This document shows positions 57,372-64,000 of a DNA stretch of 64,000 bases, piece after piece; the stretch's first letter is position 1, and every line of letters begins with the position of its first letter. The notes under the pieces were generated by a model. It saw nothing but the letters and a program-made list of their open reading frames with translations, made no database searches and was not told the origin of the DNA. Both the position numbers and the translations under genes were made by a program. The stretch lies in NCBI GenBank assembly GCA_018340375.1, contig JAFFJZ010000041.1:1116001-1180000 (forward strand). The letters run 5' to 3'. This DNA comes from Gonatopus flavifemur (Eukaryota > Arthropoda > Insecta > Hymenoptera > Dryinidae).

Positions 57372-58043
57372 GTATGTGTGAATAATTCCACGCGAATAGA
57401 AATATTTTGTGAACTAGAAAAAGAGTGTCTACTCGAATTATATGTTTCATAAATGAGAAGTTTTGAGTCTGTGTTGAGTGGAAGTAAAACATGTGGATCA
57501 AAATGTGATCAACTGAAACAAATTTTCAGAAAATTCCATCAATCATACAGTTCTGTTACTATGATTAAATGTTCCTGAAGTTTGAATCTTCTATAGAAAC
57601 GAGATTAGAATTCAAACTTATAAAATCTGAAAAATCATCGGTGTCTGTTGTTTCGGATTAATCCTTTGGAACTGGAAACATCGTTTGAAGGATTTAATGC
57701 AAAATTTTGAGTCTCTAAAAGTTAAGGATTTCCTTTTTCGATGACCAATTGGGTTCGATAAACGATTCAAACTTCAACAACATATTAACAGAATGTTTTG
57801 TTACGATAACCAAACTTTTGTGAATTGAACAAAACTTATTTTATTTCAATCAAAGAATTTTGTTGATCATATTTCAATAAAAACTCTTTATTAAAACAAC
57901 AAAACATTTTTTTCAATTTTGATTGTTACGCTACGAATACACACAGTTGAAAATTTTGTGTGAATGTGTTAAAAAATCCGTGTGTCATGAATTTTCTGTT
58001 AAATATTCAACATAACCACGTGTAACTTCTACAGACAGTCCTC
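57372..58043. other. putative intron sequence
   Basis: AT-rich, no repeats recognised, consistent with the start of a long intron of the gene opening at 57341. Confidence 0.3.
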
Positions 58044-58271
58044 CACGGAGAAAAGATGGTTTGCTACTACAACGCCTACAAAGAAATTTGTTGTCCTTGC
58101 AAAAATATTCACTCTAGCAGCAAAGACGTTAGTTCTGTTAATCAAACTTGTTTATGTCAGCAAAAAACTGTAGTTCTGTCAATAATTGTTTCTGCTCCTT
58201 CAGCTAATTTTTCTTGTAGGCGCTATAGTAATAGACCTGCTTGTTTTGCCAGCAATACTTTTTTCTCCGTG
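58044..58271. mobile_element. 228-bp MITE, CACGGAGAAAAGATGG...TTTTTTCTCCGTG, copy 2
   Basis: Co-linear with 40694..40920 over its full length, with better preserved ends. Flanks are TC and TA, so the duplication is imperfect. Confidence 0.9.
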
Positions 58272-58425
58272 TACGTGTAACTTTGGTAGTCGTCGGAAGA
58301 ACTATTCATCCATTTTCATTCATTTTGGTTTTGGCTTTCATTCTAATGAGACTTAGTTTTCTTGATATGTAAATTTGAAGCTCGAGTGCAAGTTAATATA
58401 AGCAAAGAAAGTACCCTTAACCATG

Positions 58426-58708
58426 CACAGTAAAAGAAATTCCGTCATTGTGTAAAAAAGAAGTACGTGTCAAAATTCAAGTGTTGAATATTTAACTACG
58501 TGTTAAAATTCAAGTGTTGAATATTTAACACTTTTGTGTGTTCATTTAACACACTGATCAAATGATTCATTTTCAACACATTAAAATGTTATTCGAGTTC
58601 AAATTAACACTTTATAAGTGTCACTCTGGAATCAACACACATTGAGTATGAAGAAAAATGGTTAACATCCGCTCGTGTGTTGAATTTGACGAAAAATTTT
58701 TTACTGTG
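58426..58708. mobile_element. 283-bp MITE, CACAGTAAAAGAAATT...TTTTTTACTGTG, GTGTTAAA words
   Basis: TG on both sides. The terminal region continues inward as CCGTCA/TTGACG. The interior repeats TCAAGTGTTGAATATTTAAC (twice in tandem) and AACACA/TGTGTT words. Confidence 0.85.
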
Positions 58709-58820
58709 TGGGGTCAGCAGGGGTTTGAGTAATACAGCTTCAACATTCGGTCCCGACGATCCGTATTCAATTTTCATTGAAGCACTACTTTCTTCAATTT
58801 ATTTTTATGCATTGTTCTAA

Positions 58821-59225
58821 CACGGAAAAGTGTAATTTTCACATTTGATTTATGTAAAAAAAACCATAAATCACACTTGTCAACTGTTAATTTAGTACTT
58901 ATCTTGAATTTCATTTGACAGTACTCATGTGTTGAATTTACACGACAGGAGATCCCAATCAAAACGTCATCAGTATCCTTTTGTGTTATATTATTTGAAT
59001 CGACCTTGAGTTACCACACAGTGTAAAATTTTGTGTATTTTTAACACACGTTGTGTTCAAGGAGGTCCACTCGCAATTTATGTTAAATATCGACACAAAA
59101 AATGGATCAAACCGATGCAAAAATGTTAAGTTTACACTGGAAATCAGAATTTCAGAATTTGATATGTTGCTTTCACCACGAACTATGAGTGGACCTTCTG
59201 TGACACAAAATTTTTCGCTGTATAG
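58821..59225 (+). repeat. about 400-bp element, CACGGAAAAGTGTAATT left end, copy A
   Basis: Matches the reverse complement of 62886..63506 along its length: CACGGAAAAGTGTAATTTTC, CATAAATCACACTTGTCAAC, TGTCACAGAAGG complement, and ACACAAAATTTTTCGCTG at the right end. The interior contains ACACAGTGTAAAATTTTGTG and TTAACACACGTTGTG. Lacks the nested insertion found in copy B, so it supplies the empty site. Confidence 0.8.
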
Positions 59226-59266
59226 CTAACACAAACACATCATGTGATATCGACACAAAAACATAT

Positions 59267-59372
59267 CCCACATCGCATTAAAAGTTCTCCAAACGTTGTC
59301 AGAACCTTTAGAGAATTTTAAACGTTTTAGAAACGTTCTCAGAATGTTCTCAAAACTTTCATGCTATGTGGG
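59267..59372. mobile_element. 106-bp CCC-ended MITE, copy 2
   Basis: Left CCCACATCGCATTAAAAGTT, right AACTTTCATGCTATGTGGG written with AAAACTTTC; same centre as 55975..56080. Flanked by TAT on both sides if three bases are counted, or AT/TA for two. Confidence 0.85.
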
Positions 59373-59928
59373 TATGTGGATCGTTTGGGACATGCGAAAT
59401 GTGTTGAATTCCCAACTGTGCAGTTGGCACATAAAATATTTACCATAAGTTCTCCTTTTGTTATGCTATTGCTGAGGTAGTGCAGTATTTTATGTAATGC
59501 GGTACGATTTGTGCGTGTTTTCATGAGCCTCTGAAGGCATGAAAATGATGTTTCCAGTGACTGGAAGAAAATCAGTGATGGAGATGCCACACAGTAAGCA
59601 AATGTACTATTATTATATTTGTGTTGAAAACACTCTGGCGCTCGCATGATGCTCTTTCATACAAAACACTCATAAATCATACTTTGGTATAAACAGTACT
59701 GTGTGCAGTGGGTTTGATTAATCTTTTTCCTCCTTTCCGAGAGATTCTTGTTGCCAATTCATTGTTAATAGGTACTTAAGAACGTTTTCAGGTGGATGAA
59801 TATGTCAAGAATGATGTTTTGAACATGGAGAAATGATCATAAATGTTTTCACTTGAATAACAATAAATTGCCAACAAGGTTCTATCGGAAAGAAAAAAAA
59901 ATGAATCAATTGCGTGGACTGTGGGTAA
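59373..59928. other. non-coding stretch
   Basis: A 102-codon minus-strand frame at 59339..59647 starts outside the CCC element and runs into it; no motif. Nothing else recognised. Confidence 0.4.
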
Positions 59929-60215
59929 GGTGGCAAATGTCCGAAATTGCATTTACCCGCCAGACAATCATTTGTGAATCCGAGGATAATTACTAGAAAT
60001 TCCTATGCTGGTGAAAATGATGGCGTGTAGGGAGCGTCATCTGGAACAACTCTACGCTTAAAATGTTTCAGTTTAGGTTTCACACACGTTCCCCCAACTT
60101 CATTTTCACTCCTGCCACACGTTTTACACGTCTGCCTCTCACCAGAGTAGCTCTCCTCAAATAGCTACAGACCTCAATGCTTTCGGGTAAATGGCCTTTC
60201 AAGCATTTGCCACAC
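59929..60215. repeat. element with about 30-bp GTGGCAAATG terminal repeats
   Basis: AGGTGGCAAATG...GCATTTACCCG at 59929-59960 is matched in inverted orientation by CGGGTAAATGGCC...CATTTGCCACAC at 60184-60215. The interior shows no further symmetry. Duplication not determined. Confidence 0.5.
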
Positions 60216-60504
60216 GTAAAGACCGAGTTCATTAATATTTAGAAAAATGGCTGTGAATTTAGGGGAAAAGAGGGTCATTGAAGAATATTCGTAGTGAATT
60301 TACCATAGGTTGATAGTTTCACTGGCAGAAATAACAATAGGACGATCAACCTTCGATATTTTCATTACGAATTTTCAGTAAACTCACTACAAAAGCTACA
60401 CTATTTTCAGCGATTCTCTTTTCCTCTAAATTGACAGTCATTTTTCTAAATCTTGAAGATAAACTGTTTAATAATAATAATAATCAGTCTTTCCGAGAAC
60501 CTTA

Positions 60505-60674
60505 GGCTGGCGTCCCATGGACGGAAAAAGTGACGGAAATCGAATTGCGGTACCAATACTTTTCAAGTATGCCTAGTTTTATCTGGTTTCATCCAACAGT
60601 CACTAAAAATGATGAAAATCTATTGGTGCCGCAATTCGCTTTCCGTCACTTTTTCCGTCCATGGGACGCTAGCC
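60505..60674. mobile_element. 170-bp PIF/Harbinger-like MITE
   Basis: Inverted repeats of about 50 bp: GGCTGGCGTCCCATGGACGG then AAAAAGTGACGGAAA at the left, and TTTCCGTCACTTTTTCCGTC then CATGGGACGCTAGCC at the right. TTA lies on both sides (60502-60504, 60675-60677), the 3-bp duplication typical of PIF/Harbinger. No coding capacity. Confidence 0.8.
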
Positions 60675-60679
60675 TTACT

Positions 60680-61030
60680 CGACTGTGCACCACGAAGGTA
60701 GAGCCTTCAATGCCTCGCGCGCACGGTTGCCAATTTAGCAACTTTTCGCCTGTTCTAATTGGTTATTCTATTTAAAACACATGTGTGATAAGTGGAACCA
60801 TAGGGAAAAAGTCGCTTAATTGGTAACTGTGCTTGCGCGATGTTTTCAGCAGTCGTCCGCGAGTCGCACGCCTTTAGCGGATGTGCCCACAATTCGTACT
60901 GTAAACATACCCGGATAGCCAAACATGATATCACATTGGACGCAGTATGTGATGTTCTATAAGTGAAGATCAAATGATAATCATTCGGATCTCACGCACC
61001 GTAGTTCAATATCTGTATAACATTTGTCAT
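60680..61030. other. short non-coding interval
   Basis: Contains CpG-richer unique sequence around 60690-60740 and 60835-60880. No feature assigned. Confidence 0.35.
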
Positions 61031-61236
61031 ACAAATGTACTACACTACGTGTCGCAGATCGTTATATTATGTGATTATTTTTCATCATCAGTTTCTGTGG
61101 TACATTAGACACACAAATGCATCACAAACTATACTGCAGATTATGGTGATATGTGATCATTCTCTATCATCAGATCCTGAGGTACAGATACATATGTGTG
61201 CAACAACCTATATTGCAGATTGTGATGATTTCGAAC

Positions 61237-61560
61237 CAAGGCCGTCTTTTAGGCAGGGCACAACGGGCCCGAGCCCAGGGCCTCCTGCAAAAGGGGGGGG
61301 CCTCTTCGTAGAGAATCGATAAGATTTTTACATATTTCCTTAAAAAGGTTACTCGAACAAAATGAAATCAAGTTATTTTTAAAATGAAACTAATTCTAGA
61401 TATACGAACAAGTGGAAATTCAGTCAATACTTATTTTAAAGAAAAATCATAATGATTAACGTTAGAGTGGTTTTTGAAAAATTTCAAGATTTTACGTCTC
61501 CTTACATGGGCCTCCACTCTAAGTCGGACCAGGGCCTTGAAGCAATGAAAGACGGCCCTG
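61237..61560. mobile_element. 324-bp hAT-type MITE, CAAGGCCGTCTTT ends
   Basis: Left end CAAGGCCGTCTTTTAGG, right end GAAAGACGGCCCTG. TTTCGAAC is present on both sides (61229-61236, 61561-61568), a perfect 8-bp duplication in a tandem-repeat unit. GGGCCCGAGCCCAGGGCCTC and a run of G near the left end recall hAT elements of the CAGGGCCG type. The interior is AT-rich without a transposase. Confidence 0.9.
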
Positions 61561-61777
61561 TTTCGAACATGAGTTTCTGAGATACATTGGACATGCGAAT
61601 GCATTACACTTTCTGTTGCAGGTTGTGATGGTCTATTGTAACTTCTTAGCACCAGTTTCTGTGATACATAAGATATGCAATTGTATCACAATCTATGTTG
61701 CAGATTGTGATGATTTCGAGCACAAGTTTCTGCGGTACGTTAGATGCGCAAATGCACTACACCTTATCTTGCTGATT

Positions 61778-62053
61778 CACGGAGAGAAAAAATTTGCTGA
61801 CGCAGCAAATCGAGGTATTATATATAGAATAGCAAAATTTTTTGCTGACCTAGCTAAAAATTTGCTATAACAGCAATCGCGTTGGCTACGACAGCAATTT
61901 TTTAGCTGTGGCAGCTAAAAATTCACTGTCGCAGCTAACAAGATTGCTGGAACAGCAAATAGTTTGCTGTCACAGCAAAAAATTTGTTGCTCTGGCAAAA
62001 GGAACCCAACAAAAGTAGATTTCGCTGCCACAGCGAATTCCTTTTTCTCCGTG
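61778..62053. mobile_element. 276-bp AGCAAA-type MITE, short form
   Basis: Ends CACGGAGAGAAAAAATTTGC and CCTTTTTCTCCGTG, TT on both sides. Nearly identical to 21099..21448, except that the central hairpin tip is missing: TTTTTAGCTGTGGCAGC joins directly to TAAAAATTCACTGTCGCAGC. No coding capacity. Confidence 0.92.
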
Positions 62054-62120
62054 TTGAGCATCAGTTTCTGTCATGCGGTAGACACGCAATTGCACTGCAA
62101 TCTATGTTGCAGATTATAAT

Positions 62121-62885
62121 GATCTCACCAATTGGGACTCACCAATTTCAATGTAGTCTAACAGGTTTCAATTGGCTCAAGTGGATTTCGATGATTAAGT
62201 ATTTGCCGTTGCAAATTTCTTATTCAATTTCCATTATTATTCTGATTCCATAGATTTTTTTAACCAAGGTCGAGTCGAATACAAAGATGCATCAGAATCT
62301 GATGCAGCATCATTCATTTGATTCTGTTTCACATATGCATGGCATATGTGATTTGGTAACTGTACTTTTGTATTTTGAAGAATCATAATTCTTCTACAGC
62401 TTGGGTACACGAGTGTATCATAGTGTGCACAATTGCTCAGTTTCTGTTCGACATATGCATCGCATATGTACTGATATAACTGTATTCATGCAATTTGAAG
62501 TATCAGAGTATGTGTACAAAAGTGCATCACAGTATGCAGAAATGTTCAGATTCTCTTCAACACATGTACTACAAATGCACGCACATATGCCTAGTGATCT
62601 GACATCACAATCTGCGGTTCAAAAATCATCGTGCGAGTGCAGCTTGATCTCAAACTGTCCTCATTGCGCTACCTGGGTACGCTTGCCGTGCAAAGACGCG
62701 GTCTGCCTCCTTGGAACACAATGCAATGAATTTTAATATGCATTTTTTTGCATGAATTGAACAATATTTTTCATTTTCTCATGTCCCCATGAGTGAAGGG
62801 CAAAATGCCAACTGAAGAAATAGCAATAATTTTCCTATTTCATGTTATGTTTACAATTTTCGCACAGAAATGTAATGGATAGAAA
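62121..62885. other. repetitive-looking stretch with GCATATG words
   Basis: ACATATGCATGGCATATGTGAT, ACATATGCATCGCATATGTAC and ATGTACTACAAATGCACG recur between 62325 and 62590 and may be distant relatives of the array at 61031. No gene recognised. Confidence 0.4.
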
Positions 62886-63506
62886 GCGAAAAATTTTGTG
62901 TCATAGGAGGTCCACTCAGATTTTGTGTTGAAAACAACATATCAAAGTCTGAAATTCACAGATTTTCAGTCTAAACTCAACATTTTTGTGTTAATATTTA
63001 ACATAAATTGCGAGTGGATCTCCTGGGACATACACTGAGAAGAATGAACTGTAACCATTACCATGCGAAAATGGTAGTTGAAATACAGAATCTCTAAGTT
63101 GATGATGGCGACTACGTTATGTGGCATCCATCTTCATGTAAATGGTAACCATTCCCATGTGCATGAACATTGCCACGATTCTCCATAGTATCCGGAACCA
63201 TAATCGCGAAGCTGTCCTCCAATTACTATTTGTGCATGGTAATCATTGCATTCCACTTCTCTCAGTGTACACGTGTGTTAAAAATACACAAAATTTTTCA
63301 CTGTATAGTAAATCAACTAGCTTGATTCAAATAATATATCACAAAAGGTTACCGATGGAGTTTTGATTGGGATTTCCGATTGTGTAAAGTCAACACATAA
63401 TTACTGTCAAATGAAATTCAAGATCAGTACTAAATAAACAGTTGACAAGTGTGATTCATGGTTTTTTTCACATAAATCAAATGTGAAAATTACAGTTTTT
63501 TCGTGT
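62886..63506 (-). repeat. about 400-bp element, copy B (inverted), carrying a nested MITE
   Basis: Reverse complement of 58821..59225 plus a 237-bp insertion. Ends GCGAAAAATTTTGTGTCA at the left and GAAAATTACAG...TTTTCGTGT at the right. The match resumes on both sides of the insertion: GAGTGGATCTCCTGGGACA before, CACGTGTGTTAAAAATACAC after. Confidence 0.8.
63033..63267. mobile_element. 235-bp MITE, CACTGAGAAGAATG...CTTCTCTCAGTG, ATGGTAA words
   Basis: TA on both sides and an empty site in the paralogous copy at 58821..59225 prove insertion. The interior repeats CCATTACCATG, ATGGTAACCATTCCCATG and GCATGGTAATCATTGCATTC in both orientations. Confidence 0.9.
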
Positions 63507-63643
63507 TAAAGCGATGCACAAAATTTTTCACTGTATAAAATTCTAGAATTTTTGATTATGTTTGGATAGCTGTTCAACTTCCTGATAATATTCAATGGAA
63601 ATATGGACCGGAGTATGTTTTCCAAGTGAGAAAAACTTTATTA

Positions 63644-64000
63644 TTGGGGGTGTGCAAGAATAATGCAATTTTTTTTATGTTTCGAATTTTATTCTACAAA
63701 GAAAACGATACACTATTGGTCATAAAAGTATTCTCCGTGATTGTCCAATACCCCTTGTCACCGGTTCGGTAATTCATGGATTCTCTCACGAAAGAATTTC
63801 TAACTTTTCGATGCGAAGAAATTGGTAATCTTTTTTTGCTCCTTTTTAACCTTGGAGCGCATTATTCATCGATCTAAAGTCTGGATCTGAAGAGTATGCT
63901 GAATAGCCTCAAAGTTTCAAGGACAAGTTTTAATATATGTGGTTTGGCATTTGTCGTGTAACAATTTCACAAGACGTGATCCGTGGCCAGTCAACGTGTA
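63644..64000 (-). pseudogene. mariner element, 3' part, cut by window edge
   Basis: A terminal repeat-like TTGGGGGTGTGCAAGAATAA starts at 63644, with TA before it. On the minus strand the transposase ends DNHGEYFYDQ with TAG near 63718. Upstream, RIHELPNR is followed by TGA where relatives have Trp (PERW), then FFASKS..KFF, FRSMNNALQG near 63860, and LLHD near 63955 for the second catalytic Asp. Several frameshifts separate these pieces. The YSPDLAPSDYH region is badly damaged. The N-terminal half lies outside the window. Its ends and C-terminus differ from the other mariners here. Confidence 0.8.

Larger units (their letters stand above)
61031..62120 (+). repeat. diverged tandem array, about 70-90-bp unit, with two nested insertions
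   Basis: At least six units share TCAGTTTCTGTGGTACATTA, GACACGCAAATGCATCACA and ATGTTGCAGATTGTGATGAT. Units begin near 61085, 61167, 61563, 61649, 61720 and 62056, with an older one near 61031. The hAT MITE (61237..61560) and the AGCAAA MITE (61778..62053) interrupt it. Units are about 70-80 percent alike by eye. Each contains imperfect inverted symmetry (CATCACA/TGTGATG). Confidence 0.75.

Overview
This is eukaryotic, AT-rich, intron- and repeat-rich DNA with no bacterial-style operons. At least seven mariner (DD34D) elements or relics of several lineages, together with insect-style nested MITEs, point to an arthropod, most likely an insect. One mariner end starting TTGGGTTGGCAACTAAG is of a type I associate with bees and ants, so Hymenoptera is a reasonable guess, but nothing here proves the order. 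Statements about families come from recognition of motifs, not from database searches.

Most of the window is transposons inserted into transposons. The only intact protein-coding gene I can defend is a 345-residue mariner transposase at 38831..39868, inside a 1286-bp element with matched ends and TA target duplications. The other mariners are broken: one cut by the left window edge (1..646), one split by a 73-bp hairpin and a frameshift (21551..22922), one with stops and a D-to-N change (29923..31196), one relic that hosts the intact element (38405..39958), one very decayed copy (41660..42395), one with the second catalytic Asp replaced by Tyr (42869..44154), and one cut by the right edge (63644..64000). 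A hAT transposase tail lies at 14640..15070. hAT-type MITEs with perfect 8-bp duplications are at 37746..37950 and 61237..61560, and a PIF/Harbinger-like MITE with TTA duplications is at 60505..60674.

The dominant pattern is two large groups of palindromic non-autonomous elements. Group 1 ends in CACGGAGAAAAA or a close variant (CACTG, CACAG). Group 2 ends in CCC...GGG (for example CCCGAGTA, CCCTAGTA, CCCATATAG). Both are mostly flanked by 2-bp duplications (TA, TG, CA, AA, TT, AC, AT). Interiors of different families share no sequence but are each built from a short word repeated in both orientations. The extreme foldback, about 1.4 kb at 24815..26233, carries decayed protein-like tandem units in both arms.

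Host signals are few. At 57279..57371 a TATA box, an initiator and a 10-codon hydrophobic first exon with a GT donor look like the start of a secreted-protein gene running rightwards beyond the window. A weaker similar candidate is at 28693..28732. A CpG- and E-box-rich island lies at 47700..48180. The less repetitive stretches (about 3.4-6.4, 10.6-13.4, 15.1-16.4, 18.0-21.1, 27.4-29.9, 44.6-49.7 and 51.2-54.2 kb) look like intergenic or intronic DNA with no recognisable exons.
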